From assembly GCF_000499845.2 (NCBI RefSeq), contig NC_023758.2, forward strand, positions 37,776,108-37,840,107: a DNA stretch of 64,000 nt, given 5' to 3'. Below, piece by piece: positions 49,743 through 61,999 of the stretch. Each line of letters opens with the position of its first letter. Within the stretch, counting starts at the first letter, position 1. The stretch comes from Phaseolus vulgaris. Its lineage: Eukaryota > Streptophyta > Magnoliopsida > Fabales > Fabaceae. Both the position numbers and the translations under genes were made by a program. The notes below the pieces were generated by a model, which ran no database searches, was not told the DNA's origin, and saw only the letters and a list, made by a program, of their open reading frames with translations.

Positions 49743-50036
49743 TTGAAGTTCGGAATCTTGAGAGGTCGTTTTCGAAATGTTATAATTCAACTTGAGGTGG
49801 TTTTCGAAATGTTCTAATGCAACTTTTGGATGTCCAAAAGTTAAGATTAGTGATTAGGAGAGTTAAAATTCGGAATCTTGGAGGTGGTTTTCGACAAGAT
49901 TAACGATTAGGAGAGTTGAAGTTCGAAATTTTGGAGGTGGTCTTTTGAAACGTTCTAATTCAGTTCTTGGATATCTGAAAGTCAAGATCAGAGTTTATTT
50001 TTTGTTTTTGAATGTCTGAAAGTCAAGATTAAGGGG
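49743..50036 (+). repeat. Diverged tandem repeat, about three units
   Basis: A unit of roughly 90-100 bases, built from GTTCGGAATCTTGGAGGTGG, TTTTCGAAATGTTCTAAT, TTGGATGTCCGAAAGTCAAG and GATTAGGAGAGTT, recurs about three times with partial losses. Non-coding. Confidence 0.6.
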
Positions 50037-50049
50037 CTTCATTCGTTGA

Positions 50050-52485
50050 GAATTAAATCAGTGAAACCGTAAAATTTGTCATTGTAAAATTTATTGGTCA
50101 TTTTTTTTTGGCTCATTTCCTTTCATTTATCTTTTATCATACAAAATCATAATATACTAAAATAATACTAATAATATTTTTTTAATTTTCCTGAATAATT
50201 ATAAGGAATAAAAATCATCACATCACTTTGAATAAAACATCTTATCAATCAATATGATTTTATTAGTTTTTCAATGTAAGTAAAAAATAACAATCCTGAT
50301 ATTTTGACAAAATTCTAGGAAGTAAATACGGAGTAAAAATTTATTTATCTGTCAAAAATATATCCAGTTAAATGTAACAACCATTTTCTCAATTACTTTA
50401 CATCGAGTTTATATCCAATTAAAATCATATTAGTCATATAACCGATATAACTCGAACGATATAAAAGAATATACATTATATGAAAAAAAAAAGAATAATG
50501 TGTGAAATTCACATTGTCTATTTATAGGTAGTGAAACAAAAAAAACCCAAAAAAATTGATTCTTCAACCAATAGATGTAAAGCAAAAGGAATTTCAAACA
50601 ACATGACCATTTTAACAGTGAAATTCACATACTAGTAAAAGAAATCTCAAACAAAGTAGGTTATTAACGTGCACATTCATCAAGGTGTTAGTCTACACCT
50701 ATTCGATCTTGAGGAACCAGTAGGTTGTACAACCTGGATATATGTCAGATGATCCAGTAAACATCGTTAAAGAAATAATTTTTTTCTTTTAAAGATTTGT
50801 CATTATCATTTAAGTTAAGTGGTATGTCAATTTAGACTGACCGAAATTTCAATTTACTAACATGTTGATATGTATCTGAGATATCATCTTGACTCTCTAT
50901 ATTAACGTTTAACTAATCAGTTAACGCTTAACATTATAATCTAATTATTTTATTTAACACTAATCACATGTAAAATAATCCTAAGACATCCTAAGCTAAG
51001 GTTATGATTAAGAATGTTTGAGGCTACCTAAGTCTATGCATATGTGCTATTATAAAAAGTAATGATTCTTTGATAATTAAAATATCATTACTTTCCATTA
51101 ATGACTTGAGCATGTATCTACATCTTCAAGACTAAACACTTAACATCGTAGATATTCACAAGTGAAGGTTGAAAAACGAAAAGAGATACAAGAAGTAAAA
51201 TTCAAATAAGTTTATTTGGTTTTGGAAGAACAAGAAGAAGAAAAATAGTTGTGTTTAAACTTGTGCGAATTTTTTAAACATAACATAACAATCCATTGCT
51301 TATATTTGTCGCAGATTAATTAATAAATAGAGTAATGATATTTTGACATCCTAATTTACCTTCCACTCACAACAAAATATTAATATTTATAATATTTTTT
51401 TTAAAAAAAAATATGGGTTTAGATGGCAGCATGAATCCAAAGCTTAGAGAGAGAAAGTGATGGTTGGTAAAGTTGTGTGAGGAATGAAATCTAAAGTGGA
51501 AATGGGGCCGTTGCGATGAATCATATGCAATGAACTTGGTGGTTCATTTCCTTTACTTTTTTTTGTTTTGTTTTGGCTTGGAGAAATTTGAATGAGACAA
51601 ATGATGCTTTGGTGTGTAAATTTTGCCTCACTTTGAGGCTCATTGTACGATGAAATAGATGCATTATTGAGGTTTGGTTGGTTACAGTCGAAAACACAAC
51701 CAGGATAAGGTAACATGTCTAAAGCGAATGTACTACTAACAAAGGACATCAGAAACTCTCTCCATTCATTTTTAATAAGGTAGCCCATGTATCATTATTC
51801 ATGAACATAGATTCACTTTCCCGTGGATTAACTTTTTATTATATATTTTCAAATATAAATTGAAGTAAAATATATGTTATTTCCATAAATTATTGCTTAT
51901 ATTTAATATATTTTTTCATAAACTATTTTACATCACTCCTTTTATTAACAGGGAATTTTTTTACGTATATTATTTTAGACATTTTATATCAATTATAACT
52001 AATATAGAAAGTGGTGCCACATCGATTATAGGTTAATATTTTGACAAAAATAGAAGTAAAATGTATGCTTTCATAAGTTCTAACATAACTAATGTGAAAA
52101 GTATTATTCAACATTCATTCATCACATGAATAATTTACTAAAACTAATAATAAAATTGGTGCGTTTATTTATTTTAACAATAGCCAGATACTACATTAAT
52201 AATTTTAATAAAATTGAATATAGTAAGTGAAAACTCTATTAATTTTGTCTTCCTTTATATACTATAATTTAATCAAATATCTAGTTAATCTAGAGTATAT
52301 ATATGTGCCACACTCATCTATAATAACTGTTTCACAATAATCACTATATAGTTTTAACGACATTGTTTCTCATATTTGCATTAATAGATAGTTATGTTGA
52401 TTGGTGTACCTGTATGGATGAGGGATCTAGGTAATATTTACCCACTGGTACACAATTTGTTAATGTATTGATAGTCTTCTAATCT
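50050..52485. other. Gene-free AT-rich intergenic DNA
   Basis: No gene was recognised. The minus-strand 114-codon frame at 51444-51788 has no family motif and is likely chance. Confidence 0.45.
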
Positions 52486-52489
52486 TCCG

Positions 52490-52865
52490 AAGCTTTCCTT
52501 CTCGCCATGCGTGCACTCCGCCGGTCGGAGTATCTGCGATTGCACTCCGACGCTCAAGTCAATGCTACTATTTTAGTCTGTTTTCTCATTATATGAAAAA
52601 CGTACATTTTCCCCCTTCAAAAGTCTTATTTATAGGTTGACTTGGGTCTCCACTAGTGTGGGCCAGATAATCAGTTCGCCAAAACGTATGTAGTGGTCTT
52701 CAGGTCGTGTGTAGTGGCTTTCTGATATTACGGGAGCGTATTTCAAAGTGTGTCTTTGACTTGTTCAACTTCAATTATAATTGTTTCTTTAACACGTATT
52801 TATTTATGTTATACTCGTTATTAATTAAGTCCTCGATCGTTCGATGTCCGACCTGTACAGATGGT
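52490..52865 (-). mobile_element. Antisense gypsy LTR fragment (Tat-like)
   Basis: On the minus strand: CTATAAATAAGACTTTTG (TATA), a leader, then GACTTGAGCGTCGGAGTGCAATCGCAGATACTCCG. This matches in order and partly in sequence the TATAAATA and TGACTTTGGCATCGGAGCGACTTGCAGGTACCCCC of the intact LTR at 19229. It is GC-richer than its flanks. No coding internal region is nearby, so it is a solo or truncated LTR. Confidence 0.5.
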
Positions 52866-53568
52866 AAAAAAAAATAAAAATAAAAAATCCTATCTTATAT
52901 CATTAATATGGCTAAATCTTAATCCTAAACCCTCTACCTATTTATCTATTAATAACAGTTTATTTTATATTTAAAGTCAAATAATAAAAAACTAATTTTA
53001 GATTAATTATGAAGCACAATGTACTGTGGCCTGTGTAAATTAATGTTGATAATTAGAAAAGTGGCATTGAAGTATGCATATATGTACTAAAATGAGATGA
53101 AAAGAGGAAACAAAAAGAGAAAGTTGGGTTGAGGTGGCACTGACATTGTAGCTTTCCTACGCGGCTGCAACGTGAAAAAAGCGATTATATATACTGTGGT
53201 GTCCACTACAATCATTTTTTTACCAACTTCAACCAAACAAACACAACCCAACCAACACTCACTTTCCATTAAGAGCTACTTCTCACCAACGCTATCTCTT
53301 CCCACTTCACCCATCAAATAATTCTTACACTCTTCACTAACAAATAACATTACTATTCATTCTATTATAACTACATTGCAAAACTCAACTTTATCAATCT
53401 TCTACTAAAACAGTCTTAATTACTCAACTATATATAATGATATAACTCAATAATCTTGCCTATACTTACATGTCACATTTCTAACACAATCAAAACTATG
53501 AAAAAAATAAATTAAAACACTTTTAAGATAATCAATTACTATAAAAAAAATTATTAAATAACAACTGA

Positions 53569-53853
53569 CACTACGAGCAAATCATCAAATAAAAATCAAT
53601 TTTTAGAAATCAAAATAATTAGTTGTAATAATAATTAAATTAGAGACCATTTTAGAAACTAAAAAAAATTGATTTCTAAATTAGTTTTTATTATTATGAA
53701 ATAGTTTCTAAATTAGTATCTAATTAGCTACTAAGATTTTAACTACCAATTATTAAGATTCTAAATTTGGTAGCAAAAATCTTAGTTGCTAATTAGATAT
53801 CAATTTAGAAACCATTTAACAATAATATTCTATTTCATCATTTCCTTGTAGTG
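53569..53853. mobile_element. Intact CACTA-type MITE, 285 bp, TSD TGA
   Basis: The left end CACTACGAGCAAATCATCAAATA and the complement of the right end, CACTACAAGGAAATGATGAAATA, are near-perfect inverted repeats. Both are flanked by TGA (53566-53568 and 53854-53856). CACTA ends with a 3-base duplication define the CACTA superfamily. The interior is an internal mirror of TTTCTAAATT and ACCATTT motifs. There is no coding capacity. Confidence 0.88.
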
Positions 53854-53869
53854 TGAATTTAGATAAAAA

Positions 53870-54270
53870 TAATAATTAGTTATTATATTCACTAAATTAT
53901 ATATTAGTTTAAAGATTAAAAAAATATTTTTATCTAAAATGATTTCTATTATTAATAAAAAATTTATAAAATAATTTTTAAATTAGTATCTAAATTAACT
54001 ATCTACATTTTAGCTAATATTCTAAATTTTAAATTAGTATCTAAAAGACTAATAAAGATTAATTTAGAATATAAAACAGTAAAATAACTAAAATATTGGT
54101 AGCTAATAATTAAATATCAATTTAAAAACTATTTTATGAATTTTTATTAATAATAAAAATTATTTTAAGTATCAATAATTTTTTATATATAATTTAATCA
54201 AATAATAACTAATTATTTTAATATCTAAAATTACTTTTTATAATAAATTTAAATATCAGGCTCAAGAATA
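53870..54270. repeat. Diverged relative of the CACTA MITE interior
   Basis: Repeats the motifs TTAGTATCTAAATTAACTA, GGTAGCTAATAATTAAATATC and TTTATTAATAATAAAAATTATTTT, as in the neighbouring and distant MITE copies, but has no intact ends. It is probably an older copy. Confidence 0.45.
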
Positions 54271-54782
54271 TAACCAAATTTACTACTACGCCAATAGAAA
54301 TACTATTTTAGGGTCATTAAAGGCTTAAGCAATCCAGTACCATCAGTTAAACAGGTTTGGGATAAAATTAATTTTAAACTTAACTAGTCTGTGTTCCAAG
54401 TCAATATCAATATATTGAGTGAGTCTTCATCTATTTGTGTTGTCAAATACCTTATTTGGAAAACAAATGAATATATATTCTGAGACTTCTGCAAATTAAG
54501 AATTTTGGTAAAATTTGAAAATCTTTCATCCACTAAAAGTTGGTAATATGATATTTAAAATTGGTTGTTGGTGATTTAAAAAGTTGAAGAAAATTACGAT
54601 ACTTACTCATTACTAATATAAATTATCCTTCAACTTTTATGATATAAAATGAACATACAAATAAATTACAAATAGTATAAATATGGTTAAACAACAAATA
54701 TAATATGCACATGCAATACATCAATACAGAACACAATAACTACAAGAACAGTAGTATCAATTTGGCATCAATTTTCTTGAGG

Positions 54783-56167
54783 TTATATCTTCACAATCTT
54801 GTCAATTACTGGTTCAACAAAGGCTTCTATATCATTCAGATCATTCTTGAGTTCTTCAACCTATGTTTCAATAATAAAGTTAGGAAAAAGTAATGGGCCA
54901 ATTCATTTGAATAATTGGTGAAGCCATGTGGTAAAACATCGCAGGTATTAAAAACTACATATACAGTGATTAACAGTATATTAGTACCTTGTGTATGAAT
55001 TGTTGAGTTAGCTGAGCATCATGTGCTGCTTCTTTTGATGCATGTTCTACCACCAAAGTTGCTTTCCTTAGTTTACCATCCTCGGGAAGCATCTCTGCAA
55101 CATCTTCAGATACTTTTTCTGCTACGGTTGCCACTTTTTCTACCACTTTTGCCACCGCATCAGCCTCTTCAATCACAAACTCTACCTCTCCTGAATTCAC
55201 ATTTGGTCCCCAAACAATTTTCTGAGTAAATTTGGAAAATTTAAGAAATTAGATTGTTTATTGAGTATTCCATAAGATATTCATCTACCTTCTATTCTTT
55301 GTAGTTTCCCCCAATAAGGTTTCCAGAAGGGTACCAAGAGAGAAAGTACCATGCCCAAAACCCATCTTAGCCTGCATGTTCATTAGGAAATGCACATTAA
55401 TTGTGTTTGCACAAAAACTATTTGCACATCTATATTTTAGGTGCTTTTTTCAATAAAACTTGGATCAATGAGTTAGATTATCCATATTTTGGATTAATAT
55501 CATCTGCCTGTATTCCACCAATAAAAGATTATCATATCATTTACAAAAGATTGAGTGGTTGATCTTTTCATTTTTGAGTTTGCTGAAAGTTAACCCCAGT
55601 CTTTAAATTGACAAAAGAAAAATCTGAAAGTTTAAGTTATTTACATCAGTAAAAAATGATTTTAAAGTGATAATATTCACATACCATTATAGACTAAAAT
55701 AACAATAGATAATTAAATTTAAGAACTTATTTGAAGACTTAAAAATTGTGGAACCTCTAACCAATAGCAGCAGCAAGGGATTTTAGTTTCATACCAATAA
55801 GAGAAGGCAAAACTTTTAGAAGCATGAGCAGATGCAGGAAGTTCAGATTGAACCTTCTCACCCTTTATTCTGCAAGTGAAGGTCATAAGCAAATTTCAGC
55901 ATGTGATATTTCAACAGTGAGATTAGAATTTGTGGAAGAGGAAGGTTGTGGGGTATACCCTTTTGCATTAGTACTTGTGTTGATGCTATTGGTGGAATAG
56001 AATTGCAGATTAGGATGCATCCAATGAACTCTTTCAGGCCTAGCAGCTGACACAATTGGTCTGTTTCTCTGTAATCCAACATAGCTTGATTGGAATTTGG
56101 TGGAACAAAGTGCACCAAGAACACCTCTGAATTTCAGAGTTATCCATGATGAGCCTCTAACTGACAT
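54783..56167 (-). CDS. Organelle-targeted single-membrane-span protein, unknown function
   Basis: Five exons: 56167-55959, 55869-55795, 55371-55289, 55190-54988, 54860-54783. The phases agree throughout, giving 215 aa. Residues 1 to about 45 (MSVRGSSWITLKFRGVLGAL...) are basic and serine-rich with no acidic residues, like a plastid or mitochondrial transit peptide. Exon 3 encodes a tryptophan-rich membrane segment (WVLGMVLSLLVPFWKPYWGK). Exons 4 and 5 encode an acidic amphipathic coiled coil (ADAVAKVVEKVATVAEKVSEDVAE, SKEAAHDAQLTQQFIHK, ending EPVIDKIVKI). I recall similar uncharacterised plant proteins with this W-rich span followed by a VVEKVATxAEKVS helix. No enzyme motif is present. The gene is real on splice and phase evidence; its role is unknown. 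Confidence 0.78.
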
Positions 56168-56899
56168 ATTGAAAGTATTTTTAATTTCTTCACCGAAGTT
56201 GGAATGAGAAAAGATGATAGATTCTTGCTAGAGGTTAAAATAAGCAATTCAATTATGGGGATGCTTAGCTTTTCCATTGGTATATCTTGTGAGATTGGTT
56301 AGTCTTGCAGGCTAAAAACACTAAAAGTGATAACAAACTAATAATTTGAATGTGAATGGTTACTTGAAGCAAAGTTGTGGCCTAAGAAAGGGAAACGTAC
56401 GTAAGTGTTGCTGCATGCGTCATGTGTGTTCCCTTGTAAGTCAGTTCAACCTTCACGTTTTTTAAAGTAAAGTCTGATAATTTATTGAAAAACTATTGGT
56501 TAGTCTGATACATTTTAATAATATAAAATTTTAATCAAGAAGTACCTCTACCATTTTAAACTATTGGGTAATATTAATATATCTATTACCCACCAAAAAA
56601 ATACAAAGTATTTTAATAATATATTATATTTTAAGTTAAAAACAAAATAAATCTAATTAAAATATTAATATTTTTACTTTATTTTAACAAAAAGGAAGCC
56701 AAAAGTTAAGATTAACGAAATTGAAAACCATCTCAAAGTAATAATGAGAAATTTGTCTATAAAAGACATAACATACCATTCAAATGGAAGGCAACACAAA
56801 TTGAGAAACTCAGAAGTAGGGTGCATAAAGTCTGTTAGAGAAGTGGGTGACAAAATTTGAAGTATCAAGTTTTTTCTTTTTTAACTTTCGTTTACATTA

Positions 56900-57116
56900 A
56901 CTATTTAAACAGGGGAATGAAATAATTATTTTAGATTCTAAAAGTTAATAGATAAAATTTTGATAGCTAATTTATAAACTAGTTTGTGAATTTTTATTAA
57001 AAAATATAAATTATTTTATATATTAATAATTTTTTAATTTATAAATTAATATTTAATTTAATTATTATAATATTTTTTAAAAAAAATTAGTTTTTATTTA
57101 ATATTTTTTTTTAGTG
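56900..57116. mobile_element. Partial CACTA-family MITE
   Basis: Ends TTTTTATTTAATATTTTTTTTTAGTG, matching the right end of the family. It contains TTTTGATAGCTAATTTATAAACTAGT and TTATATATTAATAATTTTTTAATTTATAAA, shared with 61646-61990. The left end is lost. Confidence 0.5.
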
Positions 57117-57392
57117 TGAGATGATATTAACTTTAAAGTTTATTGTAATTTTTAATTTATTATATAATGATGGTTGTTAATACATGTAAAAAATAACGAG
57201 ATGTAATTTGTAATTGAAGATTTGACTTTGAGAATTTAAATGATTAATTAATCAATAATGAAATAAATATTTCTAAAAATCCTAATAATTTTTTTTATCT
57301 AATTGGTCGCTGCAAAAAATAACTCAAATAATCCATGGAGTAAAATTAAAAATATGTGAATAGTATGCACCTATATATACATACGTATGTGT

Positions 57393-57394
57393 AT

Positions 57395-57442
<48 letters not shown>
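57393..57442. repeat. AT dinucleotide microsatellite
   Basis: An uninterrupted AT run of about 23 units, the longest in the window. Confidence 0.9.
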
Positions 57443-57446
<4 letters not shown>

Positions 57447-58234
57447 CTACATATGGATTTTTTCTTTAATTATCCAATATATTTATATAAAATATACTGA
57501 TATTTATTTTCTCACTCTTTCTTTTTCTTGTCCCTTGTATGAAATAGGATTGGATTACAAATTTAAATAAATGAATGCATTAAACTTTTTGAGTTCTTTT
57601 CCTATAGTCATTTCAACAATATTCCCAAACACAAGTTGGAATACATGTTGCAAATTTTCTTATGATGAAAATACACATTCTTATCATCTTTAACATACAC
57701 CATTTGTATTTGAAGGATCAATTAGTGTCAATAACAGTTACTTTTCACATTCCTTCCACCATAGATACCAATTTCTTAATAAATATATATTTTCATCGAT
57801 CATATAAATAATAATGAATGGGGATTGTAAATAGATTTGAGTATTTTAAATTGAGTTCCTATTATTTTTTTTTTCTTTCTGTTGAATTCTAAAAAAAATT
57901 ATATTCTTCAATTGAATCTCTATTAAATTTTCTTCTCTGTATTGAATATTAACAAAATTTATATTGTTCAATTGAGTCTTATGTTATTTTGTATTAATAT
58001 TAAACGATGCAGTTTTATGATTAATATAACATGTAGATTTTATTGTTAGAACTTCACTTTTCCATATCACATTACACAATATTTTTAAAAGAACAAATCC
58101 AAATAAGATATCTTACCAAGAACAATAGAACTAAATGATAAGGTACTTCATCCTATGATCCTATAAGATGTAAGACAAAACCCAAATATTCAAATCCAGG
58201 AACTTCGTAAACTTCATTTTGGGCCCGAGCCCCT

Positions 58235-58974
58235 TTTTCTTTTGGCACATTCTTCCTGCACCCAACACATTCTAACTGGCACCCAATCACTTAATAGTAA
58301 AAGACGAATATACCCTTAATGAAATTCTGAAAAATATAATTGTGATATGCACCCAATCACCTGCACCAACCCTATTCTTCTCTTCTTCCATTCCATTGTG
58401 CCTGCCGCAGCCACCGTAAGCCACCGTGTTGTGCAGCCACCGTGAGCAAGCTTGTTGTCCAACCATCGTGAGCGACGTTCTTCTCCATTCTTCTGCACCC
58501 ACTGTGACCTCCATTATCGTAGGCAGAGCACCAGATTCGAAGGTACGTCATGCTTCCGGATATTTTTATCCATAAGTGAGTGAGAGTTGCGGATATTTTT
58601 ATCCGCAAGTGACTTTTGAGAGGTGCGGATATTTTTATCCATAAGGGAGTTTGGGGTCCGGATATTTTTATCCGTAAGTTTGTTTTGACTTACGGATATT
58701 TTTATCCGGAATATAGTTGGGTCCGGATATTTTTATCCGTAGGCACAACTGTGGTTGGCTTCTGGATATTTTTATCCGTAGGCACAACTGTGGCTTCCGG
58801 ATATTTTTATCCATAAGCAACGATCAGTTCTGGATATTTTTATCCGTAAGCAACTAACAATTCCGGATATTTTTATCCGTAAATAAAGAAGACAAGGGCA
58901 TTTTAGGATTTTTAAAAGTGTGTCGGGTGCCAGTCACAATTGATCGGGTGCAGGAAGCAATTGCCTTTTCTTTT
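58235..58974. mobile_element. MULE MITE with 9-bp TSD and palindrome array
   Basis: The element spans 58244-58965 and is flanked by a perfect nine-base duplication TTTTCTTTT (58235-58243 and 58966-58974), the size made by Mutator-like transposases. The left end GGCACATTCTTCCTGCACCC and the complement of the right end, GGCAATTGCTTCCTGCACCC, begin a diverged inverted repeat that continues with a CTGGCACCC block. Inside are a GCCACCGT-rich stretch (58390-58470) and a ten-unit array of hairpins (58553-58885). No transposase is present. Confidence 0.8.
58553..58885. repeat. Ten-unit hairpin array, core CGGATATTTTTATCCG
   Basis: Ten copies of (T/C)CGGATATTTTTATCCG(T/C)AAG are separated by 12-25 bases of variable sequence. 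CGGATA and TATCCG pair around TTTT. The core is almost invariant while the spacers differ. Base changes cluster at the outer two stem positions. Confidence 0.92.
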
Positions 58975-59847
58975 TGCATGGTTTGTTAGTTACATGGGCC
59001 TTCTATTTTTGGCCCAATACGGTTTACTTTTTATACCTATATAAAAATACCTAACTAGTCATTCAATACACATCATCAAATTCAGTGTTATTCTTTTCAT
59101 CTTCTCTGTTTTTACATCACGAAGCTTCTCTTTAGGGTTCTGTTTAATTTTCTCTTCTTGCTTGGTTTTCTCTCACGCAATCCTTTGTTTCTCTTTCGCT
59201 TCATTGCAGTTCTTTTGCAATCCTAGGGATTACGTTTTATCATGTTAGAACTTATAACATATCTAACACCATCTTAAAGGAGCAATTACTTCCTAATAAC
59301 TCATCAACCCATCTCTTAACCACATGATTCAATAACCAACAATATTGAAATATGGATAGAATCAACTACAATGGGTGAGTGAACATCCAAAACCACAATT
59401 ATCTTATTAACACCAAAAGAGTAAGATATAACATAGTGTAATTTGGGGGAACATGACCAAAACAAATTAAAAGGATCCAAAACTATGGGTCATATAACGC
59501 TTTTCTCCGGTCTCCCAACACTATATTTAGGTTTTCGTTTTGCTTTTCTTTATTCATCCAACAATAAAAGTCACCTATTATGTTAACCACAAAATTACGT
59601 TATTTAATATTAACGCAAAATAACATGTGGAGACAATTAAGCAAGATAATATTCACATCACCACCCGATTAATATTATACAACATGGACTTAATTGAAAA
59701 ATATAAAAATTTTAAGTACTCAATAGACCAAGAAAATCAATTGAAAATAAACTAAATTTACTAAGAGCTTAGAACTTATTTAAACCTAGAAAATAAATAT
59801 GCATTAAAATTAAATAAGATAATTAAAATCAATTATAATATTTTACT

Positions 59848-60223
59848 TGTTAATTTATAGAGTATAAATAAGGGAACAATTCATTGTATATAAGTGGGTG
59901 TAAACCTCAACCTCACGAGCCAGTTTTATAGGGTTGAGTTAGGCTTAAAGTTCACTTCTTAATATGGTATCAGAGCCATTTCGAGTTTATCCTAGCGAGT
60001 ATTTGTTGGGCTTATCAGGTCACCCGCTATCGGGCCGTTATCGGACCACCCATAATATGTTATCCCACGCATGAGCTGCTGTCACTCTTGGCGTGAGGGG
60101 TGTGTTGGAGATCTCACATTGACTAAAGATGATAACAATTCATTGTATATAAGTAAGTGCAAACCTCAATTTTATGAACCGATTTTATGGGGTTGAGTTA
60201 AGCTTAAAGTCCACTTTTTAATA
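59848..60223 (+). mobile_element. TRIM retrotransposon, two LTRs and internal region
   Basis: The 3' LTR 60103-60223 starts TGTTGGAGATCTCACATTGAC and ends CCACTTTTTAATA. The 5' LTR 59848-59964 is similar but decayed at its start. Between them are the primer site TGGTATCAGAGCC (59965), complementary to initiator methionine tRNA, a short non-coding interior, and a purine run GTGAGGGGTG before the 3' LTR. This tiny structure defines a terminal-repeat-in-miniature element. The LTR sequence is typical of legume TRIMs. No target duplication was confirmed. Confidence 0.85.
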
Positions 60224-60789
60224 TAAACTTTGAGAGAAACGTTACATCAAAATCAAAACACGAAAGCAGCATTACATTTAGATGGTATCAAAAGAACATT
60301 TCAAGGAAGTGAGCTAACCATGATTTTAATATAATAATCTCTTGTATAATCTTAGGTTACAAATAATATAATAAACAGTGAATTGACAAAAGTTGTATAG
60401 CTATCACATACATGTCAATAATTCTATTAAGAAACCAAAACCAAAGACAGAAGGACTCGCTAAATCACAAAGCTTAATTGGATTTAGGAGAAATAGACCT
60501 TCACAATTTGTTGGAGGTTAATAATCTAGAAAGGGCTTAAATGTATATTAAGAAAATAGAAATATTTCGAGTCATGAATTGCACTGAAAACAAAAAAGTA
60601 AATTATGTCCTGTTTATGTTTGTAGAAGAAGTTGGATATTGGTAGAATAGTATAGGAGATTATTGGAAGGAAAAAGAATAATCACCTAAGAAGTATTTAA
60701 AGTGTATAAATTTAGATTAATATTTTCCTAATGATACGAAAAGAGAAAAATAAATAATAAAGTTGCTTATTGAACTAAAGTAAAATTTC

Positions 60790-61370
60790 TATGATGTTAC
60801 CCTCTAAATTAGTCGAATTAAAGAAAAAATTGGAACAATTGCTTAAAAAGTCTTTGTATTATTTTAGGGAACTCCTATTTTTTTAGTCAAGAAGGTAGAT
60901 AAAAAAATTCAAGTTGTGTGTAGATTCATTAGTTAAATATCGTGTTCCCAAGATAGATGATTTGATGGACAAATTAATGGTATCCTTTAAATTAAATTTA
61001 AAACTAAGATATCATCAAATTAAAGTAAAAACATAAGATAGACATGAACTACATTTAGAACAAGTTATGATGATAATGAGTATCAAGTAATGCTTTTTAG
61101 TGTGACCAATATGCTCCTACAATTTTCATGCATTCTATGAACAAGATTTCTCATTCATTTTTAGATCATTTGTAGTTATTTTTTATAGACTACATTATTT
61201 TATATTCTAGGACCCATTAGGAGCATAATAAATAACTTTGTTTCTCAAATTTGAAAAAGACAACAATTATATGTTAAACTATCTAAGTGTGGATTTTTTA
61301 TTAGAAGAAATAACATGTGATTAAAGAAGGAATATGTGTGGACCCAACATAAGAAAAATTAGCCAACTCA
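60790..61370 (+). pseudogene. Dead Ty3/gypsy reverse transcriptase fragment
   Basis: Conserved reverse-transcriptase blocks appear across shifting frames with many stops: TPIFLVKK, then LNLKLRYHQIKVK (consensus KLDLxSGYHQI), then NAPTIFMHSMNK, then FFIDYIILYSRTH, where the normal catalytic FxDD is changed to IDYI. No LTRs were seen nearby. It is an old fossil. Confidence 0.7.
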
Positions 61371-61645
61371 TTATCTAAAATTAGTAATCATTATTTTGTC
61401 ACTCAAAATATAGAGAAATTATTTTGGCACTCATCCAGCCTTAAAAAATTGCATATGCTCCTTTCTGCAAAACAGATTCCAGGACCGCATTCCACCAAAC
61501 TGTGTAATTTAACTCATTTAGAGACATATTATGTGATGTTAGTTAAATATAAATTTTAGTTTATCAGATTATATAAATATATTAATAATCAACAAAAATA
61601 ATAAATGTAACTAATGTAATCTATTTCAAATCTCACAAAATACTA

Positions 61646-61990
61646 TGTTACAATCAAATCATTAAATAGCAATTAAATTAATAAATAAAAAATAATTAGT
61701 TATCATACTAAAAAATATAAAATAATTTTTAAATTAACTTTCCAAATTTAGCTTCTAATATTTTAATTTTTAAAAATATTAATATAAACTAATTTATAAT
61801 ATAAAGTAGTTAGTGATTAAAATCTTGATAGTTAATGATTAGATATTATTTGATAATTTTTTATTATAATAAAAATTATTTAAATATTAATAATTTTTTT
61901 AATTTATAAAATAGTATTTAATTTAGTTAAATAATAATTTATTTATTTTTAAATTTTTAAAATTAATTTTTATTTAATAATTTTCTAGTG
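61646..61990. mobile_element. Degraded CACTA-family MITE
   Basis: The left end TGTTACAATCAAATCATTAAATAGCAA and the complement of the right end, CACTAGAAAATTATTAAATA, fit the family ends at 53569-53853. The interior motifs are shared with the copies at 53870 and 56900. The flanks CTA and ATA do not form a clear duplication. Confidence 0.6.
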
Positions 61991-61999
61991 ATATTATGT

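Noticed and set aside
51444..51788. Minus-strand 114-codon frame
   Set aside because: No recognisable domain, no splice partners, and low-complexity AT-rich surroundings.
58553..58885. Regularly spaced repeat array resembling a CRISPR
   Set aside because: The spacers are short and irregular (12-25 bases), the array is inside a Mutator-type element with a 9-bp duplication, and the genome is clearly a plant.
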